Shown here: one piece after another, positions 52,212-61,163 of the stretch | Numbering within the stretch: the stretch's first letter is position 1 | How the letters are laid out: every line of letters begins with the position of its first letter | Translations under genes and position numbers: made by a program | DNA from: RBC038 sp041390625 | Lineage (GTDB): Bacteria > Chloroflexota > Dehalococcoidia > UBA2979 | Direction of reading: 5' to 3' | Length of the DNA: 64,000 nucleotides | NCBI GenBank assembly: GCA_041390625.1 | Contig: JAWKPM010000002.1 | Span: 124,001-188,000, forward strand | The notes under the pieces: model-generated | What the model was told of the DNA's origin: nothing | Databases searched by the model: none | Seen by the model: the letters and a program-made list of their open reading frames with translations, nothing else

Positions 52212-52646
52212 CTATCGAGGCGGCCCCGCGAGCCACCCGCGGATGGCGCCCCCCAGCCGGGCCGTCATCGAGGCGGGTGAGGCATCGATCGATCCGGAGT
52301 GCACCACCCAGCAGGCGTACCACTCGGCATCGGTGTCCCAGCAGTAGTCGGAGACCCACGCGGGCCTCGTGGCGGGGCGCGCGCCGTTGATCGGGCTCGC
52401 GTTCATCAACCCGTCGTCGAGGCAGTCGTAGGCGTGGGCCAGCTCGTGCACGATCGTCTCGAGGCGCACGCCGGTGCCCAGCCACATGATCGGTGCGCCG
52501 TCGGACGGGCACCCCAGGGCGGCTTCGGCCTCGCGCGCGTTGCCATAGAGGTCGGTGAACTTCACCGCGCCGTCGACATGGCGCACGTCGATCTGGGTGC
52601 CGACGAGGCCCCAGAGCGTGACGAAGAGTGCGAACAGCGTCGACAT
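52212..52646 (-). CDS. Small exported protein with HExxH motif
   Basis: A 144-residue protein with a hydrophobic N-terminus (LFALFVTLWGLVG) that may be a signal peptide, four Cys and the motif VHELAHAYDCLDDG near residue 67. HELAH fits a zincin-type metallopeptidase, and His-containing DCLDD downstream could complete the site. It is too short for most peptidase families and may be a minimal peptidase or a non-enzymatic relative. The ATG sits in GCCTCGATG behind CAGGTG. It is convergent with comM. Confidence 0.68.
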   Translation of the reverse strand: MSTLFALFVTLWGLVGTQIDVRHVDGAVKFTDLYGNAREAEAALGCPSDGAPIMWLGTGVRLETIVHELAHAYDCLDDGLMNASPINGARPATRPAWVSDYCWDTDAEWYACWVVHSGSIDASPASMTARLGGAIRGWLAGPPR

Positions 52647-52758
52647 CGAGGCACCTGCGAGCGAGGAACGCCATTACGACGCTCTTCAGGGCTTTCCCCA
52701 TGTATCGACGCCTCCCGACCGCTTCCTAAGGGTTGACGACGCTGCGTTTACGCCGCTC

Positions 52759-52787
52759 TTGCGAGGCCGCAACTTCCCCCGCACACT
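52759..52787 (+). promoter_or_regulatory. Leaderless epoxide hydrolase promoter
   Basis: TTGCGA at 52759-52764 and CACACT at 52782-52787 with a 17-base spacer. The -10 ends seven bases before the ATG at 52795, so the start codon is predicted to be at the mRNA 5' end. Confidence 0.62.
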
Positions 52788-52794
52788 GCCCCGC

Positions 52795-53940
52795 ATGACG
52801 AAGCTCACATCGAGGCCCGGCGCGCTCCCGTTCCGCATCGAGTTCGGACGGCGCGCCATCGAGGACCTGCATCGCCGCCTGGATGGCGCGCGCTGGCCCG
52901 ACCGCCGCTTCGATGCCGGCTGGGATGCCGGCACGAACGACGCCGTCCTGCGCGACCTCGTGCACTACTGGCGGCGCGAGTTCGACTGGTTCGAGTGGCA
53001 GGAGCGCCTCAACCAGCTCCCGCAGATCCGAGCCCCGCTCTCCGACCTCGAGGAGACGCACGCGGTCGTGCTCGCGGGCTCCGGCGAGCGCCGTATCCCG
53101 CTGCTGCTGCTTCACGGCTGGCCCGGCTCGTTCATCGAGCTCCTGCCGGCGGCCGAGCGCCTCGCGGCCGACGAGGGCGCACCCGGCTTCGATGTCGTGG
53201 TGCCCTCGCTGCCCGGCTACGGCTTTTCCGATGCGCCCCTCGAGCCGGGCATGCACCCCGGCCGCATCGCCGAGCGCATGCACAGCCTCATGACGTTGCT
53301 CGGCTACGAGCGCTACATCGTGCAGGGTGGTGACTGGGGCGCGATCGTCGGCGCGCGGCTCGCGCACGCCCATCCCGAGGCGCTGATCGGCCTCCACCTG
53401 AACTTCCCAGCGCTCGCCCCCGACGACGCCCAGACCGACGAGGAGCGCGAAGCCGCCGACCGCAGTGCGCGGTGGCGCGCGCGTGAGTCTGCCTACGGCG
53501 CCGTGCAGGGCACGAAGCCGCAGACGCTCGCCTACGGGCTCACCGACTCACCCATCGGGCAGCTGGCGTGGATCCTCGAGAAGTTCTGGGCTTGGAGCAA
53601 CCACGGTGACGACCTGTGGGACACCTTCGACCGCGACCACCTGCTGGCGAATGTGACGCTCTACTGGCTCACCGGCACCGCGCTGTCCTCGGCACGCACC
53701 TACCTCGAGGCGCGGCGCGAGCAGCCCCCGTTCCGTCTCGAGAGCCGCATCGAGGTGCCGACCGCCTTCGCCCGCTACCCCGCCGAGCCCTGGTTCGTGC
53801 CGCGCTCGTCCATGGACCGTGCCTACAACCTCGTGCGCTGGACCGAGGCGCCTCGGGGTGGGCACTTCGCGGCGATGGAGCAGCCGGAGTGGTTCGCGAA
53901 CGACGTCGCGGCCTTCGCGCGCGAGGTGGCCTCGGCATAG
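52795..53940 (+). CDS. Epoxide hydrolase (EHN-type alpha/beta hydrolase)
   Basis: A 381-residue enzyme with the N-terminal EHN domain (about residues 10-110, with WPDRRFDAGWDAG) and an alpha/beta hydrolase core. The oxyanion loop is HGWPGSFIE, the nucleophile Asp is in QGGDWGAIVGARLAH near residue 182, and the catalytic His is in RGGHFAAMEQPE near residue 360. It should open epoxides to diols. The frame extends upstream, but the ATG at 52795 gives a canonical N-terminus and fits the promoter just upstream. Confidence 0.9.
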   Translation: MTKLTSRPGALPFRIEFGRRAIEDLHRRLDGARWPDRRFDAGWDAGTNDAVLRDLVHYWRREFDWFEWQERLNQLPQIRAPLSDLEETHAVVLAGSGERRIPLLLLHGWPGSFIELLPAAERLAADEGAPGFDVVVPSLPGYGFSDAPLEPGMHPGRIAERMHSLMTLLGYERYIVQGGDWGAIVGARLAHAHPEALIGLHLNFPALAPDDAQTDEEREAADRSARWRARESAYGAVQGTKPQTLAYGLTDSPIGQLAWILEKFWAWSNHGDDLWDTFDRDHLLANVTLYWLTGTALSSARTYLEARREQPPFRLESRIEVPTAFARYPAEPWFVPRSSMDRAYNLVRWTEAPRGGHFAAMEQPEWFANDVAAFAREVASA

Positions 53941-53976
53941 TCCCAAGGTCAGGGGCTGCCGTAGACTGATCCGAAA

Positions 53977-54051
53977 GCCCTCGTAGCTCAGTGGATAGAG
54001 CACCGGCCTCCGGAGCCGGGGGCGCAGGTTCGAGTCCTGCCGAGGGTACCA
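53977..54051 (+). tRNA. tRNA-Arg (CCG)
   Basis: A 75-nt cloverleaf including encoded CCA. The acceptor arm is GCCCTCG with CGAGGGT (one G-U pair), the D arm GCTCAGTGGATAGAGC, the anticodon stem CCGGC/GCCGG with loop CTCCGGA giving anticodon CCG, and the T arm GCAGGTTCGAGTCCTGC. A TAGACT -10-like box lies at 53962-53967. Confidence 0.95.
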
Positions 54052-54115
54052 GGCACACCACCGCGGTTTGTTGGGCGCTGCCGCGCCGCTGCGGTCGGTT
54101 CTCGATGTTCATCGG

Positions 54116-54991
54116 GTGAGCGATGCGCAGGACGCGCGTTCGGAGGTCGAGTTGAGTCGGCGGGGTGGCAACCAGCGGCGCGAGGAGCAGCGCCGCATCC
54201 GTCAGCGCCAGCGGCGCCAGCAACGTCAGATGTCCTCGTACGAGCCGGTCGGCGCAGTCGAGTTCGGCGGCGTGATCGGCTTCTTCCAGCGGCACACGCG
54301 GCTGTTCTTCATCGGCGGCATCATCCTGATGGTCGCCAGCCTGGGTGCAGTGTTCTTCCCGCGAGGGACGCCGGCCGCGAACGTCGACACGCCGACCGCG
54401 ACCTCCACCGCCGACGCGTCTGCCACGGCTACCGAGGAGGCGTCCGCCACCCCAACCGAGGACCCGATCCAGCGCGTCTACAACGCGCCGCCGCCCCTCG
54501 AGATCGACCCGACGGCGACCTACGAGGCCGTGATTCACACCTCGAACGGCGACGTGACGGTCGAGCTCCTGCCGCAAGACGCCGAGGGGTACGTCAACAA
54601 CTTCGTCTTCCTCGCACAGAATCAGTTCTACGACGGCCTGAGCTTCCACCGAGTCGTCCCGGGCTTCGTCGCCCAGGCCGGCGCGACCGACCAGGAGACC
54701 GGCGCCGGCGGGCCCGGCTACACGCTGCCCCCGGAGTCGAACGATCTGAGTTTCGATGAGGGCGTGCTGGCGATGGCCACGAGCCCGCTCGGGGTCTCCG
54801 GTTCGCAGTTCTTCGTCACCCTCGGTCCGCAGCCGGGCCTCGCGGGCGACTTCACCGTCTTCGGGCGGGTCACCGGGGGCCTCGACGTCCTCGAGACGCT
54901 GCCAGCGCGCGACCCGTTCGACGACCAGCCGGACGAGCCCGGCCTCGAGATCCTTGGCATCGACATCACTGAGCAGCCGGCCGGCGGCTAA
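54116..54991 (+). CDS. Membrane-anchored cyclophilin-type peptidyl-prolyl isomerase
   Basis: Residues 1-55 are very basic (RREEQRRIRQRQRRQQRQ), a transmembrane helix lies near 69-90 (FFIGGIILMVASLGAVFF), and a Thr/Ala-rich linker precedes a cyclophilin domain. The domain keeps SFHRVVPGFVAQAG and GSQFFVTLG, so catalytic Arg and Gln are present. It should fold proteins outside the membrane. The start is uncertain: the GTG at 54116 has no good ribosome site, and a TTG at 54068 is also in frame. A soluble cyclophilin gene follows. Confidence 0.82.
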   Translation: MSDAQDARSEVELSRRGGNQRREEQRRIRQRQRRQQRQMSSYEPVGAVEFGGVIGFFQRHTRLFFIGGIILMVASLGAVFFPRGTPAANVDTPTATSTADASATATEEASATPTEDPIQRVYNAPPPLEIDPTATYEAVIHTSNGDVTVELLPQDAEGYVNNFVFLAQNQFYDGLSFHRVVPGFVAQAGATDQETGAGGPGYTLPPESNDLSFDEGVLAMATSPLGVSGSQFFVTLGPQPGLAGDFTVFGRVTGGLDVLETLPARDPFDDQPDEPGLEILGIDITEQPAGG

Positions 54992-55043
54992 CGACCTCGA
55001 GGCGCCGAGGCGCGCATCGAGGCACTGAAGGGACATTCAACAA

Positions 55044-55553
55044 ATGGCGAAGCGCTACGACGCCGCACCCGAGATGACGATCGACCCGGCGAAGACCTAT
55101 GTCGCTCGGATGCAGACCGACAAAGGCGAGATCGCGATTCGGCTGCGGTCGGACATCGCCCCCGTCAGCGTGAACAGCTTCGTCTTCCTCGCTCGCGAGG
55201 GCTTCTACGACGGCTGCACGTTCCACCGGGTCCTACCCGGCTTCGTCGCGCAGGGCGGCGACCCGACCGGCTCGGGCAGCGGTGGTCCCGGCTACACGAT
55301 TCAGGACGAGCTCTCAGATGTCCCGTTCGGTGCCGGGACGCTCGGCATGGCGAACGCCGGCCCGAATACGAACGGCTCGCAGTTCTTCATCGGCCTCGGT
55401 GACGCGCCCCACCTGACGGGCCGCTACACCGTCTTCGGCGAGGTGACCGAGGGCATGGACGTGGTCCAGGCGATCACGCCGCGCGACCCCTCCCGAGGCG
55501 GGAACCTGCCTTCCGGCGACACGATCCGGTCCGTCACGATCGACGAGGACTAA
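55044..55553 (+). CDS. Cyclophilin-type peptidyl-prolyl isomerase
   Basis: A 169-residue single-domain cyclophilin. FHRVLPGFVAQGGDPTGSGS has the active-site Arg and the QGGD loop, and NGSQFFIGLGDAPHLTGRYT completes the pocket. No signal peptide, so it is cytosolic. It is a paralog of the membrane-anchored isomerase 52 bases upstream and probably shares its transcript; AAGGGA lies 14 bases before the ATG. Confidence 0.92.
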   Translation: MAKRYDAAPEMTIDPAKTYVARMQTDKGEIAIRLRSDIAPVSVNSFVFLAREGFYDGCTFHRVLPGFVAQGGDPTGSGSGGPGYTIQDELSDVPFGAGTLGMANAGPNTNGSQFFIGLGDAPHLTGRYTVFGEVTEGMDVVQAITPRDPSRGGNLPSGDTIRSVTIDED

Positions 55554-55616
55554 CCCCTAAGGGTTCTCGGCGCCAACCTGGCAGACTCGGCCCGAATTCG
55601 GTACTGAATCCAGCCT

Positions 55617-55640
55617 CTCCTACCGACGATCCGGTAGGAG
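55617..55640 (+). promoter_or_regulatory. Hairpin sequestering the ribosome site of the HD-GYP gene
   Basis: CTCCTACCG (55617-55625) and CGGTAGGAG (55632-55640) form a perfect nine-base stem with a six-base loop. The 3' arm contains the AGGAG ribosome site, which ends six bases before the ATG at 55647. The stem would block initiation unless melted or bound, or the site could be a DNA operator. Confidence 0.65.
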
Positions 55641-55646
55641 GCATCC

Positions 55647-57086
55647 ATGCCTGCGTCTGCACGCGTCCTGCTGGTGGGGGCACCGGAACCGTCCGGCGCC
55701 CTGCGTGCCGCGTTGACCGAAGCCGCCTTCGAGGTCCAGGCCGAGGTCGAGCCGCTGCGTGCCTGCACGCTGCTCCGCAGTCAGGCCTTCGATGCCGTGG
55801 TCGCCCGCCTCCCGCAGCCGGGCACCGATGCCCTCGCCCTCGTCCGCGCCGCGCGCCGCCACTCGCCTCCGGCCGTCACCGTCTTCCACTTCGACGAGGC
55901 AGGCCCCGACGGCGCAGTCCTCGAGACCGTCAGTCGCGCCCCCGAGACGGCCGTGGTGACCAGTGCCGAGCCGGCCGCCACCATCGGCGCCGTGCAGTCG
56001 CTCCTGCGCGGCGAGCCGGTCGTGTCCGCGCCCGCGGACGCCGAGGGCGGCACCGAGCCCCTCGATGGCCTGCTGACCTCGATCGAGGCCGCCGGAACCG
56101 CCCGCTCGACCGCCGACCTCGAGGCCGTCCGTGCCCGCCTCCCCGAGGCCGCGCTCGGCGCGTCCGGCAGCCGTGCCGCATGGCTCGTGACCTGGGATCC
56201 CGAGGGCGGTCGAGTGCTCCGCACGCGCGACGCCGCTGCCCCGCCCGGACTGGCCGCCGAGGTGCGCCTCGCGCGCCGGCCCCTCGTGCGCCACGGTCGA
56301 GGCGAATCGGCCTCGTTCCTCGGTGTGCCTGTCGAGGCCGATGACGCCGTCACCGCCGCCCTCCTCATCGAATTCGAGTCGGGCGTCGATGCCTCGGGCG
56401 GCCTCCCCTTCGCCGAGGCCCTGACGCGCCTCGCCGAGCTCAGCGAGGTGACGGTGCGCCTGCGCGAGCGCGTCGAACGCTCACCGAACGCACTGACGAC
56501 GACCCTCTGGACGGCCCTCGCGCTGCGAGGACTCGACGTCGAGGGCCATGCGCGCCGCGTCGCCGAGACCGCCGTCTCGCTCGGGCGCGCGATGGGCTTT
56601 GCGCCCTCGGACGGCGCCCTCCTCGACGTGCGCTGGGCGGCGCTGCTCCACGATGTGGGGAAGCTCGGTCTGCCTGACGACGTGCTTGCCGGCGAGACGC
56701 TCACCGAGGCGCAGCGCGCCGCCCGAAGGCAGCACCCGCTCCTCGCGGAGCGCGTGCTCAGCGGCTGGCCCCAGCTCGAAGGCGCAGCGCGCCTCGTGCG
56801 GTCGTCTCACGAGCGCTGGGATGGGTCCGGATTCCCCGATGGTCTCAGCGGTGACGCGATCCCCCTCGGCTCGAGGGTGCTGGCCGTCGCCGATGCCTGG
56901 GACACGTTCGCCGCGGGTGCGGACGCGCGCAACGAGCGAGGCGGTGCGGACCTCCTCGAGGCCGTACGACGGCACGCTGGCGCACGCTTCGATCCCGAAA
57001 TCGTGGAAGCGCTCGAGTACCTGACCTCGAGCCGCGTGATTCCGAGGGTGGTCGGTCCCTCGGACGAGGGGCTAGCGGTTGCGTGA
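55647..57086 (+). CDS. HD-GYP-type phosphodiesterase with pseudo-receiver
   Basis: A 479-residue protein in three parts. Residues 1-120 resemble a response-regulator receiver, but the phospho-Asp position reads AVVARLPQPG, so it is probably inactive. Residues 130-280 resemble a weak GAF-like or linker region. Residues 285-470 form an HD-GYP domain: LLHDVGKLGLPDDVL with H335 and D336, then HERWDGSGFPDGLSG. The GYP motif is GFP at 395-397, a conservative change. It likely cleaves c-di-GMP and is paired with the GGDEF protein downstream. Its 3' end overlaps the antisense small membrane gene by 15 bases. Confidence 0.84.
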   Translation: MPASARVLLVGAPEPSGALRAALTEAAFEVQAEVEPLRACTLLRSQAFDAVVARLPQPGTDALALVRAARRHSPPAVTVFHFDEAGPDGAVLETVSRAPETAVVTSAEPAATIGAVQSLLRGEPVVSAPADAEGGTEPLDGLLTSIEAAGTARSTADLEAVRARLPEAALGASGSRAAWLVTWDPEGGRVLRTRDAAAPPGLAAEVRLARRPLVRHGRGESASFLGVPVEADDAVTAALLIEFESGVDASGGLPFAEALTRLAELSEVTVRLRERVERSPNALTTTLWTALALRGLDVEGHARRVAETAVSLGRAMGFAPSDGALLDVRWAALLHDVGKLGLPDDVLAGETLTEAQRAARRQHPLLAERVLSGWPQLEGAARLVRSSHERWDGSGFPDGLSGDAIPLGSRVLAVADAWDTFAAGADARNERGGADLLEAVRRHAGARFDPEIVEALEYLTSSRVIPRVVGPSDEGLAVA

Positions 57087-57275
57087 CGCCGCGGCGGCGC
57101 GGCGTTCAACCAGCACCATGAGTCCAAAGGACGGCAAGAAGAGGATGAAGGCGACCAGGGACGGCACGATGAGCCCGCCGATGAGCAACAACAGCCCCAC
57201 CGACAGCGCGAACGCCATCCCGAGGATCGACCCGATGCGGGCCACGAGGACGTAGGGCGGAATACTCTCGAGCAT
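57072..57275 (-). CDS. Small two-helix membrane protein
   Basis: A 67-residue protein, MLESIPPYVLVARIGSILG at the start, two hydrophobic helices (about 14-34 and 36-55) and a basic tail. Its ATG at 57275 and the ATG of the divergent GGDEF gene share the tetramer CATG (57273-57276), so the start codons overlap on opposite strands. It is convergent with the HD-GYP gene, so it lies inside the c-di-GMP locus. No family recognised. Confidence 0.6.
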   Translation of the reverse strand: MLESIPPYVLVARIGSILGMAFALSVGLLLLIGGLIVPSLVAFILFLPSFGLMVLVERRAAAASRNR

Positions 57276-60200
57276 GCGACTGCTGCAAATGCTAGCAACG
57301 CCCCGGACGGCCCACAACGAGGCCGGCGATCCCGAGCTCCAGGAGCGTCGGGCCGATGTCCGTTCGCTCTTGGTCCTCCGGCGCGCGGGCGCGTTCGCGA
57401 CCGTGGCTGTCATCGCCGGCGCGCTGCTCGGCGTCCTCAGCATTCAGCACTCGACGCTCGCTGTCCTGGTCGTGGCCGCGGTCTCGCTGGAGATCGGGTA
57501 CCAGCTGCCGCTTCGTGCCCGGACCGTCGAGAGCCTCCAGAACCGTCTCATGTTCCCGACGCTGCTCTACGCGACGCAGATGGTCGCCTTCATGCACTAC
57601 GCCGCCGACATGCTGTGGTTGCCCACCCTGGGGCTCGGGCTGAACGGAGTGGTCGCGGCGGTGACGCTTTCTTCCCGTCGCGTGATCATCGTCACGGTCT
57701 ACTCGTGCGTCGCTTTCCTCGCGTATGCGCTCCTGGCATTCAGCGGAGTCGTCGATGCGCATCCGGTGTTTGCTGGGGGTGCGATCGCGCCCGAGCTCAG
57801 CCCCGCCTCCGAGACGCCGGAGAGGATGTGGCTGACCTTCGTCTCGATCCTGCTGCTCACGACCTTCATGCTCCCGGCGCTGCCATTCGTCGCGCACTCC
57901 GTCACCCACCGCCTGCGGACCACGCGCGATGCCCTCGCCCGCACCTCGAACCAGCTCGCTGCGGCGCGCGCGGAGGTCGAGGCGTCGCGTGAGCAGCTCG
58001 CCCAGTGGAATGCCCAGCTCCACGACGAGATCGGCCGCAAGACCGCGGACCTCGAGGCGCAGAACCGCTACCTCGCCGGCCTGAACGCAATCTCCTTCGC
58101 CCTGACAGGGCAGATCGGCGACCGTGCGGCCTACGAGCGCGTCGCTCGCCTGGTCGTACGCATCCTCGAGCTCGAAGTCGCGCAGCTGCACACTCGAGGC
58201 GCGAACGAGGCCTTCGAGGTCATCGCGACGGTTGCCGACTCCTCCGAGCCGCCACCCCCGGTGCCGTTCGACGAGTCCGTCATCGAGGCCGCGGCGCGTG
58301 AGGGGATGCCGGTCTTCAACGGCTCGCCCGGGTCGTCCGAGGAACCGTGGGTATCCGCGCTCGTGCCGGTCGCCAGCAAGGGCGAGGTGCTCGGCGTCCT
58401 CACCGTCTCCGGCCGCCGCAAGCGGCCGTGGACCGACCAGGACCGTCACCTGCTGGCGTTTGTCGGTCGCGAGCTCGGCTCCGCCATCGAGGCAGCAACG
58501 CTGTACGGTGCCGCGGTCGCCACCTCGGACCAGGAGGCAACCCTCAGCGAGGTGCTGCGTGCACTTGCCTCGGAAGCCGACCTCGATCGAGCCGTGGGAC
58601 GCGCCCTCGACGTGCTGAGCCGCCGCCTCGGGGCCGTGTTCGTGGGCGTGCGCGCCCGCCTGGGGGCGCAGCCGGGCGCCAACAGGGCGTCGACCCTGGC
58701 GGTGACCGTCGCCCGGGCATCCGCCGAGGGCACACGCTCGACCGCGTACGACGGCCTCGCCGCGACCTCGGCTTCGCTCGTCCGCGACCGAGACCGCCCG
58801 CTCATCTTGGGCCCGCGCGGAGAGGACGTGCTCTCCGACGCGACGCGGCAGCTCGGGCTTGGCTCGATGGCGATCGCGCCGGTGATCGCCGCCCGGGTAG
58901 ATGAGGCCCTTGGTACCGGACGACCCGCCCGGCCGAGCGTGGTCGGTGCACTGGTGCTCGGTGCGTCGTCGGAGCAGCACATCGGCCGCGAGCACGCCGA
59001 CCTGCTCGGTCGCATCGCCGACGGTATTGGGCGCCGTCTCGAGGCCGAGGACCTCGTCCGAGTTCAATCTCGCCGAATTCGTGAGCTGTCCGGCCTCGCC
59101 CGCGTGGCGGCCGTCGTCCAGTCCACCGTCGACACGAGTCGCCTCTACGCCGGCTTTGCCCAGGCGATGTCTGAGCTCACCGAGTATCGACGCCTGGCGG
59201 TCGCGCGCTTCGACGAGTCATCGGCGATGGTCGAGGTGTCGTCGTACCTCGATCGAGGGCGCGCGGCGTCGCCGAGCGCGTCCCGCACGTCCGACGAGTC
59301 CCATCGCTGGTACGACGCCCGCGTGCCGCTCGCGTGGGCGCGCGACATCGAGGCGCCGCCTTCCTGGGTCTCGCCGGAGGACGACTACGGCATCGTCGTG
59401 CCGCTCCGCCCCCGAGGAGTGAAGCTTGGGCTCGTCTTCGTCGCCACCGTCGACGCGCCGTCCGAGGACCTCGTCGCGATCGCGGGCCAGGCCGTCGAGC
59501 AGCTCGCGCTCGCCCTCGACAGTGCGACCCTGTTCCGCCAGGCCACCGACCGCGCGGCCCGCATCCAGGTGCTCGGGCACCTGGCCCGCATCGTCGCCTC
59601 GGCCGCCGATCTTCGCGAGGCGTTCGGGGCATTCTCCGATGAAGTCCGCTGGCTCATCCCGTTCGATCGGGCAGTGATGCTCCTCGTCGACCGCAGTGGC
59701 GAGGTCCTGCCGTACGCAACCTATCCCGAGACCGTCGATGCCCCGGCGGGCGACGCAGCCACTCGTTTCGCGCGCGAGGCGATCGAGGCTGGTCAACCGA
59801 CGGCCTTCGCGCGCGCCGACGGCCAGTCCCGCGACGAGGAGTGGGCCGCCTTCGGCCACGATGCGCGTGTCGTGGCGATGGTCCCGATCGTGACCGACGG
59901 TGGCTCCGCCGTCTTTGCGCTGACTCGAAACAGCGACCAGCAGTTCACCTCCGAGGAGTTCGGCGCAATGCAGGAGGTCGCAGACCTGCTGGCCGTGACG
60001 ATCGACCGCGTGCGCATGTACGACGAGGCCGAGTACCAGGCCGGCCACGACTCCCTCACCGGGCTCCCCAACCTCCGCTCGCTGAACGACGAGCTCGTCG
60101 GCCTCGCGCCGGCCCTCGAGGACGGTGGCACCGCTGCGCTCCTCATGATCGACATGGACGACCTGAAGGTCTTCAACGACATGCTCGGTCACCACGCCGG

Positions 60201-61038
60201 CGACCGCGTGATCCAGATCGTCGCCCGGGCGCTGCAGCGCGCAGTCCGCTCCATCGACATGGTGGCGCGCGTCGGCGGCGACGAGTTCGTCGTGCTGATG
60301 CGCGACGTCGGCGAGGAGGTCGCCGTCGAGGTCGCCGAGCGCATCCACGAGTCGCTATGGGATGCTCACGACGAACTGCCGGACGCGCCGACCCGTGTCC
60401 GTGTCTCGATCGGCATCGCGGTTGGCCCCGAAGACGGCACGGACAGCCGCGCCCTCATCACCGCCGCCGACGAGGCGATGTACGAGGCGAAGTTCGCAGG
60501 GGGCCGTCGCACCCGCCTCGCCCGCGACCGTCGAGGCTCGCTCCGCGGGCGTCGTTTCGTGCGGCAGCCGAACCGCGTCGTGGCGCGCCTCGTCGAGGCC
60601 ACGCTCGCGGGTGCGACCCCTCAGGAGCTCGAGCTCGCCCACCTCGCGGAGCGCTACGTGCTGTCGGCAGCGGTCCAGGCAGGCGTTGCGCCCGAGTCGA
60701 CGCCCCCGCTGCGCATGTTGCTCCTCACGATGGCCAGCGCACGCACCACGCCGCCCGACGCACCGCTCGACGAGGGCGCGCGCGCGCTCCTCATCGAAGG
60801 CCTCAACGAAGAGTGGGCGGAGCGAGTAGCGGACCACGCTGAGCTCGGCTCCATCCTCAGCTCGGCGGCCATCGAGCTCGCCTGGCGCCAGGCGCCGCCG
60901 CCCGTTGGAAACGGCGAGCCGCCCGAGGCGATTCTCGCGGGGCTGCGAGACGAGCACCCGGAGTGGGAGCCCGCCATCCGCGCCCTCGAGGCGGCGATCA
61001 ACCAGGGCGACGACTCCGAGGGCGTACGCGCCGCCTGA
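57274..61038 (+). CDS. Membrane GAF-GGDEF diguanylate cyclase
   Basis: A 1254-residue sensor. Residues 35-200 hold about six transmembrane helices, 210-265 a coiled coil (RDALARTSNQLAAARAEVEA), then three or four GAF-like domains to about 910. The GGDEF domain follows: GGDEF itself at 1001-1005 and the product-inhibition site RSID at 992-995, five residues upstream, so the cyclase should be active and feedback-inhibited. A 150-residue helical tail of unknown type ends the protein. A TACTCT -10-like box lies five bases before the ATG. It should make c-di-GMP in response to membrane and cytosolic ligands. Confidence 0.9.
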   Translation: MRLLQMLATPRTAHNEAGDPELQERRADVRSLLVLRRAGAFATVAVIAGALLGVLSIQHSTLAVLVVAAVSLEIGYQLPLRARTVESLQNRLMFPTLLYATQMVAFMHYAADMLWLPTLGLGLNGVVAAVTLSSRRVIIVTVYSCVAFLAYALLAFSGVVDAHPVFAGGAIAPELSPASETPERMWLTFVSILLLTTFMLPALPFVAHSVTHRLRTTRDALARTSNQLAAARAEVEASREQLAQWNAQLHDEIGRKTADLEAQNRYLAGLNAISFALTGQIGDRAAYERVARLVVRILELEVAQLHTRGANEAFEVIATVADSSEPPPPVPFDESVIEAAAREGMPVFNGSPGSSEEPWVSALVPVASKGEVLGVLTVSGRRKRPWTDQDRHLLAFVGRELGSAIEAATLYGAAVATSDQEATLSEVLRALASEADLDRAVGRALDVLSRRLGAVFVGVRARLGAQPGANRASTLAVTVARASAEGTRSTAYDGLAATSASLVRDRDRPLILGPRGEDVLSDATRQLGLGSMAIAPVIAARVDEALGTGRPARPSVVGALVLGASSEQHIGREHADLLGRIADGIGRRLEAEDLVRVQSRRIRELSGLARVAAVVQSTVDTSRLYAGFAQAMSELTEYRRLAVARFDESSAMVEVSSYLDRGRAASPSASRTSDESHRWYDARVPLAWARDIEAPPSWVSPEDDYGIVVPLRPRGVKLGLVFVATVDAPSEDLVAIAGQAVEQLALALDSATLFRQATDRAARIQVLGHLARIVASAADLREAFGAFSDEVRWLIPFDRAVMLLVDRSGEVLPYATYPETVDAPAGDAATRFAREAIEAGQPTAFARADGQSRDEEWAAFGHDARVVAMVPIVTDGGSAVFALTRNSDQQFTSEEFGAMQEVADLLAVTIDRVRMYDEAEYQAGHDSLTGLPNLRSLNDELVGLAPALEDGGTAALLMIDMDDLKVFNDMLGHHAGDRVIQIVARALQRAVRSIDMVARVGGDEFVVLMRDVGEEVAVEVAERIHESLWDAHDELPDAPTRVRVSIGIAVGPEDGTDSRALITAADEAMYEAKFAGGRRTRLARDRRGSLRGRRFVRQPNRVVARLVEATLAGATPQELELAHLAERYVLSAAVQAGVAPESTPPLRMLLLTMASARTTPPDAPLDEGARALLIEGLNEEWAERVADHAELGSILSSAAIELAWRQAPPPVGNGEPPEAILAGLRDEHPEWEPAIRALEAAINQGDDSEGVRAA

Positions 61039-61163
61039 CGGGCTTCGCCGCCATACTGGCATGCGGCAAGGGGCCGACGCTCAGCGGAGATCGGTGATCT
61101 GGGTTCCGATTGCGCCGCCCGGCGCGCCCCAAAGCAAGGCAGCGCTTGGTGGACGACGTTCAT

